The notes: generated by a model from the sequence alone, not told the origin. Counted from the first letter of the stretch, positions 24,587 through 34,500 are shown. The stretch: 64,000 nucleotides of DNA from an uncultured Acidovorax sp. (GCA_913774625.1 CAJYHL010000071.1:1-64000); one strand, 5' to 3'. Made by a program: numbers and translations.

Positions 24587-25930
24587 TCAGGCGGCAGCCT
24601 GAGCCAGCCGCTGCGCCACGGCACGCGCCGTGGCCTCGGCCGCGCCCCGGTGCGCGGCGGTGAAGGCCCGGGCCTGCTGCCGGGCCTGGGCCAGCCGGAC
24701 GCCGTCATGCACCAGGGCCTGCGCCACCGCCACGCCCTCGGCCATGTCTTCCACGCGCAGCGCGGCGCCGGCCTCGCAGGCCAGGCGCGCCGCCTCGGCG
24801 AAGTTGAAGGTATGCGGGCCGGTGACCACCGGGCAGCCGCAGGCCGCAGCCTCGATCAGGTTCTGCCCGCCCAGGGGTTCGAAGCTGCCGCCCAGCAGCG
24901 CGGCATCGGCCAGGCCGTAGTAGAGCGCCATCTCGCCCAGCGAATCGCCCAGCCACACGTCGGCCGCATCGGGCGCATCGGCCCAGCCGCTGCGGCAGGA
25001 CACGCTCAGGCCCGCCGCCTCGATCAGCTGGCGTACCTCGGCGAAGCGCTGCGGGTGGCGCGGCACGACCAGCCACTGCACACCGGACCGGCCGGCATTT
25101 GCTTCGTTTTCGATAGCACCCTGCGATGATCCTGCAAGGGCCTGAGGCCGATTTCGCTGCAGAGCTTCAAGCCACACCGCCTCCTCGCCCTCGCGGCTGC
25201 TGGCCAGCAGCAGCACCGGGCGCGGGCTGGCCTCGCGCCAGGCCCGGCCCTGCGCCAGTTGCGCGGCATCGGGCTCCACGTCGAACTTCAGGTTGCCGAA
25301 GACGCCCTCCACCCGGGCGCCGGCCGCGCGCAGCCGCTCGGCATCGGCCTCTGCCTGCGCCCAGACCGCCATCAGGCCCGCATAGGCCGGCCGTGCCAGC
25401 CAGGACCAGCGGAGCGCGCCGGCCAGCGATTTGTCGTTCAGCCGCGCATTCGCCAGCACCAGCGGAATGCCGCGCCTCTGGCAGCCCGCCACCAGGTTGG
25501 GCCAGATCTCGGTTTCCATCAGCACGCCGATGGCCGGGCGGAAGCGCTCCAGGAAGCGGCCGACCGCGCCCGGCGTATCCCAGGGCTGCCAGACCTGCAC
25601 GTCGCCCGGGCGCAGCAGCTTAGCGCCCTCGGCCCGCCCGGTAGCCGTACCGTGGGTGAGCAGGAGCCGCATGCCGGGCAGCTGGGCGCGCAGCGCCTTC
25701 AGCAGGATGGCCGCGGCGCGGGTTTCGCCCAGCGAGACGGCATGGATCCAGACCAGCGGACCATCGCCCTCGCCGCTCACCGCCCCCGTCGGCCCCTCGT
25801 AATGGCCGAAGCGCTCGGGGATGGCGGCCAGATAGCCGGGCTCGGTCGCGCCCCTGCGGCGCAGCTTGGCGCGCAGCAGGGGCTGTGCGCCCAGCATGAG
25901 CGCGGAATAAAGAGCACGGACCGCGTTCAC
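24587..25930 (-). CDS. waaA: 3-deoxy-D-manno-octulosonic acid (Kdo) transferase
   Basis: A 447-residue GT30 glycosyltransferase with an N-terminal membrane anchor, then VWIHAVSLGETRAA, LLLTHGTATGR, METEIWPNL, ANARLNDKS, and the C-terminal GGSFEPLGGQNLIEAAACG with HTFNF. It adds Kdo to lipid IVA in lipopolysaccharide assembly at the inner membrane. It starts at GTG 25930 overlapping the stop of the hydrolase gene (GTGA). A copy of the 17-bp palindrome lies in frame (25101-25117) and adds about ten odd residues (GAIENEANAG) between the two Rossmann domains. Confidence 0.92.
   Translation of the reverse strand: MNAVRALYSALMLGAQPLLRAKLRRRGATEPGYLAAIPERFGHYEGPTGAVSGEGDGPLVWIHAVSLGETRAAAILLKALRAQLPGMRLLLTHGTATGRAEGAKLLRPGDVQVWQPWDTPGAVGRFLERFRPAIGVLMETEIWPNLVAGCQRRGIPLVLANARLNDKSLAGALRWSWLARPAYAGLMAVWAQAEADAERLRAAGARVEGVFGNLKFDVEPDAAQLAQGRAWREASPRPVLLLASSREGEEAVWLEALQRNRPQALAGSSQGAIENEANAGRSGVQWLVVPRHPQRFAEVRQLIEAAGLSVSCRSGWADAPDAADVWLGDSLGEMALYYGLADAALLGGSFEPLGGQNLIEAAACGCPVVTGPHTFNFAEAARLACEAGAALRVEDMAEGVAVAQALVHDGVRLAQARQQARAFTAAHRGAAEATARAVAQRLAQAAA
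25101..25117. repeat. Dispersed 17-bp palindromic element, copy 2 (inside waaA)
   Basis: GCTTC (25101-25105), N7, ATAGC (25113-25117). It lies inside the waaA reading frame and is translated as part of the peptide GAIENEANAG in an interdomain surface region. Confidence 0.5.
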
Positions 25931-26679
25931 GGCGCGACCGCGACCGCCTGGGCGGACCAATGGCCGGCAGCGCGCTCCGCGACCACCAGCCAGTCGCCGC
26001 CGCCATCGGCCTGCGCCAGCAGCTCGCCACCGGGTGCCCAGAAGGCGCTGTGGCCCACGCAGGCATAGCCGCCCGTGGGCGCTCCGTGGTTGGCCAGCAG
26101 CACGGCCATGCCGCAGCGCCGGGCATGGCCCTGCGCGCAGGCGGTGTCCTGTGCCTGCCCCCGGTCGGACATCACCACGCCCGCCGCGTAGAGGGCTGCA
26201 CCGGCCTCTGCGGCGGCGTCGCCATGCCGCTCGTGCCCGATGTCGGCGCAGACGGCCAGCGCCACCGGTAGGCCGGCGATGCGCTGGAGGTGCGCGTCCT
26301 CCCGGCCCGGTGCGGCGTACAGCTCCTCGCCGGGATGCAGATGGCGCTTGCGGTAGATGTGGCAGCTGCCGTCGGGCAGGAAGGTGAAGGCGCCTATGCC
26401 CGGCCGGCCCGCGCCCTCTTGCGCCTGCGCAGCGGCGCCGGCCACCAAGGCCATGCCATGGCGGCGCGCGGCCTCGGCCAGGGGCGCGAGCGAGGGGTCA
26501 CCGGGGTGCAGGGCCCAACCCGCCAGCCCCTGCAGGTCGTAGCCGCACAGGGACAGCTCGGGAAAGACCAGCAGCTGCACGCCCTGCCGGGCGGCTGCTT
26601 CGGCGAAGCGCAGGTGGTTGCCGACGTTGGCCGCCGGCCCGCCGGGCAGCGAAGCCGTCTGCGCCGCGGCAACGCGCAC
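25927..26679 (-). CDS. Carbon-nitrogen hydrolase (nitrilase superfamily)
   Basis: A 250-residue amidase-type hydrolase with the family triad: Glu41 (LVFPELSLCGYD), Lys111 (YRKRHLH) and Cys144 (AVCADIGHE). These enzymes cleave amides or nitriles of small metabolites or repair deaminated cofactors; the substrate cannot be read. I use GTG 26679, with GAGG nine nt upstream. A TTG at 26694 overlapping the mutase stop is the alternative. It is packed between the phosphomannomutase and waaA genes, overlapping waaA. Confidence 0.8.
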   Translation of the reverse strand: MRVAAAQTASLPGGPAANVGNHLRFAEAAARQGVQLLVFPELSLCGYDLQGLAGWALHPGDPSLAPLAEAARRHGMALVAGAAAQAQEGAGRPGIGAFTFLPDGSCHIYRKRHLHPGEELYAAPGREDAHLQRIAGLPVALAVCADIGHERHGDAAAEAGAALYAAGVVMSDRGQAQDTACAQGHARRCGMAVLLANHGAPTGGYACVGHSAFWAPGGELLAQADGGGDWLVVAERAAGHWSAQAVAVAP

Positions 26680-26690
26680 GTCGGCCGGCC

Positions 26691-28079
26691 TCAATGCGCC
26701 GCGCTGCCCACCTGGGCGCCGGGCTTGACGCGCTCCAGCAGGGCCAGCATCTCGCCTTCGATGCGGTGCATGGCCTCGGGCGTGTGGCCTTCGAAGCGCA
26801 GCACCAGCACGGGCGTGGTGTTGCTGGCGCGGATCAGGCCGAAGCCGTCCGGCCAGTCCACGCGCAGGCCGTCGATGGTGTTGATCTGCGCGGGCGCCGG
26901 GAAGGTGGCTGCAGCCAGGGCCTGCAGTTCGGCCGTGAGGCGGTGGGGTTCGCCCTCTTCGCAGCTCACGTTCAATTCGGGCGTGGAATGGCTGGTGGGC
27001 AGGCCGTTGAGCACGGCGCTCAGGTCGCTTTCGCGGCTCAGGATCTCCAGCAGGCGGCAGCCGGCGTAGGTGCCGTCGTCGAAGCCGAACCAGCGTTCCT
27101 TGAAGAAGATGTGGCCGCTCATCTCGCCGCCCAGGGGGGAGTCGAGCTCCTTCATGCGCGCCTTGATCAGCGAATGGCCGGTCTTGTACATGACGGGCGT
27201 GCCGCCGGCTTCGGCGATGGCCGGCGCCAGGCGCTGCGTGCACTTGACGTCGAAGAGGATGTGGCCGCCGGGCACGCGCGAGAGCACGTCGCGCGCGAAC
27301 AGCATCATCTGGCGGTCGGGGAAGATGTTCTGGCCGTCCTTGGTGACGATGCCCAGGCGGTCGCCGTCGCCGTCGAAGGCCAGGCCCAGCTCGGCGTCGG
27401 ACGACTGCAGCTTGGCGATCAGATCGCGCAGGTTCTCGGGCTTGCTCGGGTCCGGGTGGTGGTTGGGGAAGTCGCCGTCCACCTCGGAGAAAAGCTCGAT
27501 CACCTCGCAGCCCAGCGCGCGGAAGATGCCGGGCGCCGAGGCGCCGGCGATGCCGTTGCCGCTGTCCACCACGATCTTCAGCGGGCGGGCCAGCTTCACG
27601 TCGGCGGTGATGCGCTCGGAATAGGCGGGCAGCACGTCGGCATGGCGCACGCTACCGCCGTCCTTCAATTGCCAGCTTTCCTCTTCCATGGTGCGGCGCA
27701 GGCCCTGGATCTCGTCGCCGTAGATGGCGCGGCCGGCCAGCACCATCTTGAAGCCGTTGTAGTCCTTGGGGTTGTGGCTGCCCGTGACCTGGATGCCGCT
27801 GCTGCAGAGCGTATGGGCCGCGAAGTACAGCATGGGCGTGGTGACGGCGCCCACGTCGATCACCTCGATGCCCACATCCACCAGGCCGGCGATGAGCGCC
27901 GCCGACAGCGCCGGGCCCGACAGGCGCCCGTCGCGGCCCACGGCCACCACGGTCTGGCCCTGGGCCAGCGCCGCGGTGCCGAACGCACGGCCCAGGCCGC
28001 GCGCCACGTCTTCGTTCAGGGTGCTCGGCACGATGCCGCGGATGTCGTAGGCCTTGAAGATGGCGGGCGTGATTTGCAC
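26691..28079 (-). CDS. Phosphomannomutase/phosphoglucomutase (AlgC type)
   Basis: A 462-residue alpha-D-phosphohexomutase with four domains. The active-site phosphoserine is Ser101 in VTGSHNPKDYNG; the metal loop is DGDGDRLG (about 234-241); the sugar-binding loop is GEMSGHIFF (about 318); and the C-terminal phosphate-binding loop is RASNTTPVLVLRFE. It interconverts the 1- and 6-phosphates of mannose and glucose to supply LPS and exopolysaccharide precursors. The start is GTG 28079 behind GAAGGAA. It leads a waaA-containing unit, consistent with an envelope-sugar role. Confidence 0.9.
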   Translation of the reverse strand: MQITPAIFKAYDIRGIVPSTLNEDVARGLGRAFGTAALAQGQTVVAVGRDGRLSGPALSAALIAGLVDVGIEVIDVGAVTTPMLYFAAHTLCSSGIQVTGSHNPKDYNGFKMVLAGRAIYGDEIQGLRRTMEEESWQLKDGGSVRHADVLPAYSERITADVKLARPLKIVVDSGNGIAGASAPGIFRALGCEVIELFSEVDGDFPNHHPDPSKPENLRDLIAKLQSSDAELGLAFDGDGDRLGIVTKDGQNIFPDRQMMLFARDVLSRVPGGHILFDVKCTQRLAPAIAEAGGTPVMYKTGHSLIKARMKELDSPLGGEMSGHIFFKERWFGFDDGTYAGCRLLEILSRESDLSAVLNGLPTSHSTPELNVSCEEGEPHRLTAELQALAAATFPAPAQINTIDGLRVDWPDGFGLIRASNTTPVLVLRFEGHTPEAMHRIEGEMLALLERVKPGAQVGSAAH

Positions 28080-28290
28080 TGAAAGGTTCCTTCAGGGTTT
28101 AAGGGCGGATGCGGGCCGACACGCAGGCGTGGCGGAAAAAGAAAAAGGAAAAGCGCTCGGCCAGCAGGCGGGCCGCTCGCAGTTGGCGCGCATTGTAGGC
28201 GCGGCGCGGGGGCGGGCCGGCGCCTGGCCGCGTAGGCCTGCGCCGCGATGCACAGGTCCGGAAACGGCCAGCGCGAACCGGGAGCGCGCC

Positions 28291-28296
28291 TATGAT
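28291..28296 (+). promoter_or_regulatory. -10-like hexamer of a probable leaderless promoter
   Basis: TATGAT lies seven nt before the ATG at 28304, so transcription would begin at or next to the start codon. Equivalent hexamers precede the starts at 31480, 40049, 41689, 57890 and 62129. Confidence 0.5.
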
Positions 28297-28303
28297 TTGC
28301 CCC

Positions 28304-29839
28304 ATGCCCCGTCTTGCCGCCCACCCCTCCGACGATCCGCAGCAGCGCGCGCTGGACGATGGCCGCTACCTGGCGCTGGCCGCGCGCGACGCGCGCTTCG
28401 ACGGCCGCTTCTTCACCGGAGTGACCAGCACCGGCATCTACTGCCGGCCGGTCTGCGGCGTGCGCACGCCCCGGCGCGAGAACTGCCGCTTCTTCGCCCT
28501 GGCCGCGCAGGCCGAGGCGGCGGGCTTCCGGCCCTGCCTGCGCTGCCGGCCCGAACTGGCGCCGCGCCATCTGCCGTGGTCCACGCAGGATGCGCCGGAC
28601 ATCCTGCTGCGCGAGGCGCTGCGCCTGCTCGACGGCGAGACCAGCGGCGCCCCCGGCCTGTCCGGGCTGGCTGCCCGCCTGGGCGTGAGCGACCGCCACC
28701 TGCGCCGCGTGTTCGAGACCGCCCTGGGCGTGTCACCCCTGCAGTACCTGCAGACGCGCCGGCTGCTGACGGCCAAGCAGCTGCTGACCGATACCGACCT
28801 GCCCGTGACCCAGGTGGCGCTGGCCAGCGGCTTCGGCAGCGTGCGGCGCTTCAACGCCGCCTTCTCCGGGCATTACGGGCTCAACCCCACGCAGCTGCGC
28901 CAGCGCGGGCCGGCCCGCATGGGCGGCGCCGTCACCGTGCGCCTGCCCTGGCGCCCGCCGCTGGACGTAGCGGCCCTGCTGCGCTTTTTCGCGCAGCGGC
29001 AGATCCACGCGGTGGAGCACATCGAAGCGGCACCCGGCCGCCAGGCGCTGCGCCGCACGGTGCGCATGGCGCCCGGCGCAGGCCGCGAGCCCATCGCCGG
29101 CTGGCTGGACGTGGCCTTCGACCCCGCCCGCCCCGTCGCCTGGCTGCGCGTGAGCGACCAGTTGCACCCCGTGCTGCCCCAGGTGATCGCCCGGGTGCGC
29201 GGCATGCTGGACCTGGACGCCGACCCGCAGGCCATCCATGCGGTGCTGGGCGGCGACTTCCCTGCCGGCGAAGGCCTGCGCGTGCCCGGCGTGTTCGACG
29301 GCTTCGAGCTGGCGGTGCGCGCCGTGCTGGGCCAGCAGATCACGGTGGCGGCGGCTCGCACGCTGGCGCAGCGGCTGGTGGAGCGCTTCGGCGAGCCGCT
29401 GTCCACGCCCTGGCCGGAGCTGTCGAGGCTGTTTCCAGCCCCGGCCGTGCTGGCGGCCGCCGAGGGCGAGGCCCTGGGTTCGCTCGGCATCGTGCGCCAG
29501 CGGCAGGCGGCCATCGTGGCACTGTCGCGGGCGGTCCAGACGGGCCAGCTGCAGCTGCATGCGGGCGCCGACGTGGCCGAGACCACGGCCGCGCTCTGCG
29601 CCCTGCCCGGCATCGGCGACTGGACGGCGCAATACATCGCCATGCGCGCGCTGCGCTGGCCCGACGCCTTTCCGGCCGGCGACGTCGCCATCCACGCCGC
29701 GCTGGGCCTGCGCGGCCAGCCGCGCCCGGCGCAGGCCGCCGCCGCCCGCGCCGAAGCCTGGCGCCCCTGGCGCAGCTATGCCGTGGTGCGCGCCTGGGCG
29801 GCGGGCAGCCCTCCCCCTGAACCACTATCGAAAAAGTAG
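28304..29839 (+). CDS. alkA: Ada-AlkA fusion: methylphosphotriester sensor/regulator and 3-methyladenine DNA glycosylase
   Basis: A 511-residue protein. The Ada zinc domain has Cys47, Cys51, Cys78 and Cys81, with exactly the spacing of E. coli Ada 38/42/69/72; Cys47 would accept the methyl group. An AraC helix-turn-helix follows (about 105-200, SGLAARLGVSDRHLRRVFE; VTQVALASGFGSVRRFN). Then come the AlkA N-terminal fold and HhH-GPD glycosylase domain (LPGIGDWTAQYIAMRAL) with the catalytic Asp in FPAGD. It excises alkylated bases and probably induces repair genes. ATG 28304 suits the TATGAT hexamer; ATG 28292 is possible. The stop is supplied by a palindromic repeat. Confidence 0.88.
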   Translation: MPRLAAHPSDDPQQRALDDGRYLALAARDARFDGRFFTGVTSTGIYCRPVCGVRTPRRENCRFFALAAQAEAAGFRPCLRCRPELAPRHLPWSTQDAPDILLREALRLLDGETSGAPGLSGLAARLGVSDRHLRRVFETALGVSPLQYLQTRRLLTAKQLLTDTDLPVTQVALASGFGSVRRFNAAFSGHYGLNPTQLRQRGPARMGGAVTVRLPWRPPLDVAALLRFFAQRQIHAVEHIEAAPGRQALRRTVRMAPGAGREPIAGWLDVAFDPARPVAWLRVSDQLHPVLPQVIARVRGMLDLDADPQAIHAVLGGDFPAGEGLRVPGVFDGFELAVRAVLGQQITVAAARTLAQRLVERFGEPLSTPWPELSRLFPAPAVLAAAEGEALGSLGIVRQRQAAIVALSRAVQTGQLQLHAGADVAETTAALCALPGIGDWTAQYIAMRALRWPDAFPAGDVAIHAALGLRGQPRPAQAAAARAEAWRPWRSYAVVRAWAAGSPPPEPLSKK

Positions 29840-29840
29840 C
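29824..29840. repeat. Dispersed 17-bp palindromic element, copy 3 (at the alkA stop)
   Basis: ACTAT (29824-29828), N7, GTAGC (29836-29840). The TAG inside the right arm is the stop codon of the preceding gene. Confidence 0.5.
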
Positions 29841-29896
29841 GCCCTGTGCAGGCAGGAAAAGCGCTGCAACCTCATTCAACCCTACAGGATTTCGCC

Positions 29897-30505
29897 ATGC
29901 CCTTTTCTTCCGACATCGTGCAGAGCCGCATCGCCACGCCGCTGGGCGAGGTGCGCCTGGCCGCATCGCCCCGGGGCCTGGCGGGCCTCTGGTTCGACGG
30001 CCAGCGCCACCAGCCGGTGCAGGCGCTGGACGGGCCCGCCGCCTGGCCGCAGGCGCCGGCCGATCACCCGCTGCTGCGCGAGGCGGCCGGCCAGCTGGCC
30101 GGCTACCTGCGGGGCGAGCGCACCGGCTTCGACCTGCCTCTGGACCTGGACTCGGGCACGCCCTTCCAGCAGGCGGTGTGGCGGGCGCTGCTGGGCATAC
30201 GCCACGGCGCCACGGTCAGCTACGGGGCGTTGAGCCGGCAGCTGGGCCGGCCGCTGGCGGTGCGCGCCGTGGGCGCCGCCGTGGGCCGCAATCCGGTCAG
30301 CGTGGTCGTACCCTGCCACCGCGTACTGGGCTCGGGCGGCGCGCTGACGGGCTATGCCGGCGGGCTGGAGCGCAAGGCGGCCCTGCTGCGGCTGGAGGGC
30401 GCGCTGGCCTCGCTGCGCACAGCGCATGCGCAGGACGGCGGCGGCGCCAGCGACGACGACGACGCTCTGCCGCTCTTCGCCCAGGCCGCGGGGATGCAGG
30501 CGTGA
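29897..30505 (+). CDS. ogt: Methylated-DNA--protein-cysteine methyltransferase
   Basis: A 202-residue O6-alkylguanine transferase: an N-terminal RNase-H-like part, then GTPFQQAVWRAL, SYGALSRQLGRP and the active-site VVVPCHRVLGSGG with acceptor Cys140. It removes alkyl groups from O6-guanine by suicidal transfer. The C-terminal 30 residues (acidic, GGASDDDD) are not part of the domain. It is just downstream of the Ada-AlkA gene, forming an alkylation-repair pair. Ogt and the regulatory Ada domain are separate here, unlike E. coli Ada. Confidence 0.92.
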   Translation: MPFSSDIVQSRIATPLGEVRLAASPRGLAGLWFDGQRHQPVQALDGPAAWPQAPADHPLLREAAGQLAGYLRGERTGFDLPLDLDSGTPFQQAVWRALLGIRHGATVSYGALSRQLGRPLAVRAVGAAVGRNPVSVVVPCHRVLGSGGALTGYAGGLERKAALLRLEGALASLRTAHAQDGGGASDDDDALPLFAQAAGMQA

Positions 30506-31434
30506 GCGGCGCCACTACGGCCTCGGCGGTGGGCGCGCGCGCCTGGGTTCCCGAATTCGTGGTGCTGGCCGCCATCTGGGGTTCGTCCTTCCTGTTCACT
30601 CGGCTGGGCGCGGCCGAGTTCGGTGCCCTGGCCACCGCCGGCCTGCGCACGGGCCTGGCCGCGGCCTTCCTCTGGCCGCTGCTGATACGCCAGGGCCAGT
30701 GGCCGGCCCTGCGGCAGCACTGGCGGCCCATCCTGCTGAGCGGCGTGATCAATTCGGCCATTCCTTTCGCGCTCTACGCCTGGGTCGTGGCCCATCTGGC
30801 GACGGGGCTCACGTCCATCCTCAACGCCACCGTGCCGCTCTTCGGCGCGCTGGTGGCCTGGGCGTGGCTGGGCGACCGCATCAGCCGGCTGCGCACGCTG
30901 GGCCTGGTGCTGGGCTTCGTGGGCGTGGCGCTGCTGGCCTGGCGCGTGCCCGCGGGCGCAGGCGGACAGTCGCCCTACGCCACCTGGGCCATGGCGGCCT
31001 GCCTGCTGGCCACCACCTGCTATGCGGTGGCGGCGAGCTTTGCGCGGCGCTACCTGGTCGGCGTGCCGGCCCTGGCCAACGCGGCCGGCAGCCAGCTGGG
31101 CGCCTTCCTGGCGCTGGCCCTGCCCACCGCCTGGTTCTGGCCGGCGCAGATGCCGGGCGCCCGCGCCTGGGCGGCGGTCGTCTTCCTCGCCGTGGTGTGC
31201 ACCGGCATCGCCTACGTGCTCTATTTTCGGCTGATCGCGCGGGCGGGGCCCAGCCGCGCGCTCACCGTGACCTTCCTGGCGCCGGTGTTCGCGCTGGCCT
31301 ATGGAGCTCTGTTCCTGCACGAAGCCATCACGCCCTGGATGATGGGCTGCGGCGCGGTGATCGTGTGCGGCACCATGCTGTCCACCGGGCTGGTGCGGAT
31401 CAGGCCTCCCGCCGCAGCCGCGCCCTGCCGCTGA
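30502..31434 (+). CDS. EamA/DMT-family transporter
   Basis: A 310-residue membrane protein with ten predicted helices in two EamA repeats (FVVLAAIWGSSFLFTRLG; GLTSILNATVPLFGALVAW, then TWAMAACLLATTCYAVAASF; LAPVFALAYGALFLHE). Drug/metabolite transporters of this type usually export amino acids or other small metabolites. Its GTG overlaps the ogt stop (GTGA), so it is co-translated with the repair gene. A functional link to alkylation is not evident. Confidence 0.87.
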   Translation: MSGATTASAVGARAWVPEFVVLAAIWGSSFLFTRLGAAEFGALATAGLRTGLAAAFLWPLLIRQGQWPALRQHWRPILLSGVINSAIPFALYAWVVAHLATGLTSILNATVPLFGALVAWAWLGDRISRLRTLGLVLGFVGVALLAWRVPAGAGGQSPYATWAMAACLLATTCYAVAASFARRYLVGVPALANAAGSQLGAFLALALPTAWFWPAQMPGARAWAAVVFLAVVCTGIAYVLYFRLIARAGPSRALTVTFLAPVFALAYGALFLHEAITPWMMGCGAVIVCGTMLSTGLVRIRPPAAAAPCR

Positions 31435-31479
31435 AATTCGCCACGAAAAAAGGGGGGCGGCCGACCTACACTTCCGGCC

Positions 31480-31554
31480 ATGCCCGTCGCTTCCGCCAAG
31501 CCCACAGCCCTCCTCCCGCTGCCGCCCTGCCGAAGTGGCCTGCAGGGGTGCTGA
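31480..31554 (+). other. Short out-of-frame start ORF before the GGDEF-EAL gene
   Basis: ATG 31480 stands seven nt behind TACACT, the same arrangement as at other starts in this window. It opens a 24-codon frame (MPVASAKPTALLPLPP...) that stops at TGA 31552-31554, right where the large GGDEF-EAL frame begins in another phase. It is either a leader peptide or the true start separated by a one-base frameshift. Confidence 0.4.
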
Positions 31555-31556
31555 CC

Positions 31557-34500
31557 GTGGTGCCCGGCCCCTTCATCATCAGTTGCCTGGTCTATCTGGC
31601 CCTGCCGGCCTTCGTGGCGTTGCTGCCGCAAACGCCCCGGCAGTCGCGCCACAGGCAGGTGGCGGTCGGCGCCTTCGCCGGGGCGCTGTCCCTGCTGGCG
31701 GGACAGCTGATGCCGCAGTTCATGCAGAGCATGTCCGGCGGCACCCAGGTCGTCATCCATCCGGCCCTGGTGGCCGTCTGCAGCTTCACCTTCAGCCCGC
31801 TGGCAGGCGCCGTGGCCGGCCTGCTGCCGCTGATGGCGCATCAACTGGCAGGACCCGAGAACTGGCCCGCTTCCGCCGCGCTGGCGCAGTCAGGCGCCGT
31901 GTGGCTGCTGGCCAGCCTGGCGGCGCTGGCGCGGCGGCGCTATGAAGTGCGCTCCGGCTGGCTGCTGCTTGCGCTCGCCATCCTGCTGCCCGTGGTCCTG
32001 GCGCCCTGGTCGCCGGACGGGCCGCTGCGATGGCCCTGGCATTACGGCGCGGCGGTGCTGGCCCTGGGCAGCCTGCTGGAGCTGCACCGGGCCTACCGGC
32101 ACACGGTCCGGCAGCTGAGCGCGCGCGAACAGGAGCTGCTGAGGACCCTGGAAGCCTTCGGCAGCGGCCACTGGGAATGGCATGTCCAGGAACAGCGCTT
32201 CACCTACTACGGCAGCTTCTACGAAGGCTTCGGCCTGCCCAGCACTCCGTCGCCCGACGCCCAGGGACAGGACCGGGCCTGGCAGCGCTGGAACGCCCTG
32301 CGCCATCCCGAGGACACGGCACGCATCGGCCCGCACCTGCACCGGGCCATGCAGGGGCTGGAGGAAGTGTACGAAGCCCAGTGCCGCATGCGCGACGCCC
32401 GCGGCAACTGGCGCTGGGTGATATCGCGCGGGCAGGTGGCCGAGCGCGACGACCTGGGCCGTGCCGTGCGCATCGTGGGCATGGACGTTGACGCGACCGA
32501 GCAGCGCGAGCTGCGCGAGGCGCTGGACGTCTCGGAGGCCAAATACACCACCGTCTACCAGACCCTGCCGGACCCGGCCGGCATCATGCGGCTGCGCGAT
32601 GGCTGCTGCCTGGACGTGAACCCCGCGCTGGCCCGACTGCTGGGCCTGCCCGTCGCCGAGATCGTGGGCCACACGGCCGTGCAACTGGGCTTCTGGCTCT
32701 CGACCAGGGAGATGGCCCGGCTGCTGTCGGCCCTGAAGCGCAGGGGCGAGGTCATCGGCCTGCCGATCACCGCCACGCCGCAGGGCCGCCGCCTGCGCGG
32801 GCAGCTGTCCGCCCAGACCATCCAGCTGGACGGCGAGGCCTGCGCCGTGTTCGTGTTCCACGACATGACCGAGGCCTCGCGCATGCGCGAGCAGCTGGAA
32901 ACCGCCAATGCCCTGATGCAGCAGGCCGGCCGCATGGCGCGACTGGGCGTGTGGCTCAACGTCTATCCCGTCCCCGGCGGGCCGGCCTACTGGTCCGACG
33001 TGTGCCGCGACATCCACGGCCTGCAGCCGGGCGATCCGCTGCCCACGGCCCAGGACTATCTGCGCGACTTCGTCGCCCCCGAATGGCAGGATCTGGTGCG
33101 CAGGCGCTTCGTCCAGGGCATGGCCGACCTCCAGCCCTGGCGCATGGAAGTCGAGATCATCCGCCGGGACGGCCGCCGGGTCTGGGTGCGCATGAGCGCC
33201 GAGCCCGAACAGGAGAGCGGACGCCTGCTGCGCCTGCGGGGCGTGATCCAGGACATCGACGAAGCCAAGCAGGCCGAGCAGGGGCTGCGCCGGTCGGAGA
33301 CCCGCTTCGCCCAGATGTTCCGCGCCCTGCCCTATCCCATGGGGCTCACGCGCAAGGCCGACGGCTCCTACATCGACGTGAACCCGGCCTGGGAGCGGAT
33401 CACGGGCTTCAGCCGCGAAGAAGCCCTGGACAGCACGGTGGTGAGCCTGGGCCTGTATACGTCCGAGCAGCGCGATCGCCTGGCGCAGCAGGCCAACGCC
33501 CAGGGCGGTCTGCTGGCCTACCAGGTCGAGATGCGCACCCGCAGCGGCGAGCGGCGCACCTTGCTGCAATCGATGAGCCCGGTCGAAGCCAACGGCGATG
33601 CCTGCTGGCTCTTCGTGGTGGACGACATCACGGAACGCGAGCGCGCGGAGCAGCGCGTGCGCGAGCGCGAGGCGCAGCTCTCGCTCACCATCTCCGCTGC
33701 CGCCCTGAGCCTCTGGGACTGGAACCTGCAGACCGGCCTGATCACGGGCGACGAACGCTGGCAGGCACTGCACGGCCTCGATCTCGGTGCCGGCAACGAT
33801 GGCGTGCCGTGGAACACCGCCATCGCGGCGGAGCACATCGAAGGCATCGAAGCCGAATGCCGGCGCCACGCCGCGCAGCCCGCCACCCCCTTCGACGCCA
33901 CCTGGCAGGTGCGCAGCCAGACCGGGGGCGCGCGCTGGCTCCGCAATCTGGGCACCATCGTCGAGCGCGACCTGCGCGGGCAGCCGCTGCGCATGGTCGG
34001 CGTGGGCATCGACGTGACCAGCCAGCACGAGAAGCAGGCCGTGCTGCAGCTGCTGGCCCATCACGACGCGCTGACCGGGCTTCCCAACCGCGTGCTGATG
34101 GGCGAGCGCCTGCAGGAGGCGATGGACGAGGCCCGCTCCAGCGGCCGGCTGCTGGGCCTGGCCTACCTGGACCTGGACGGCTTCAAGCCGGTCAACGACC
34201 GCCTGGGCCACGGCGCGGGGGACCAGTTGCTGGTGGTGATCGCCGGCCGCCTGAGCCGTGCGCTGCGGCCGATCGACTGCGTGGCCCGGCTGGGCGGCGA
34301 CGAATTCGCCGTGCTGCTGCCGCAGCTGGAATCGCGCCGCGAATGCGAGCGACTGCTGCACGCGCTGATGGAGAGCGTCGCTGCGCCCTACAAGCTGGAA
34401 GGCGAGCGCGTGGTCGTCACCGCCAGCATCGGCTACACCCTCTACCCCGACGACGATGCCGATGCCGACACGCTGCTGCGCCATGCCGACCAGGCCATGT

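Noticed and set aside
21746-25129. Plus-strand frame of more than 1100 codons opposite the acetyltransferase and waaA genes
   Set aside because: Its sequence mirrors the coding pattern of the minus-strand genes and shows no domain or start signal.
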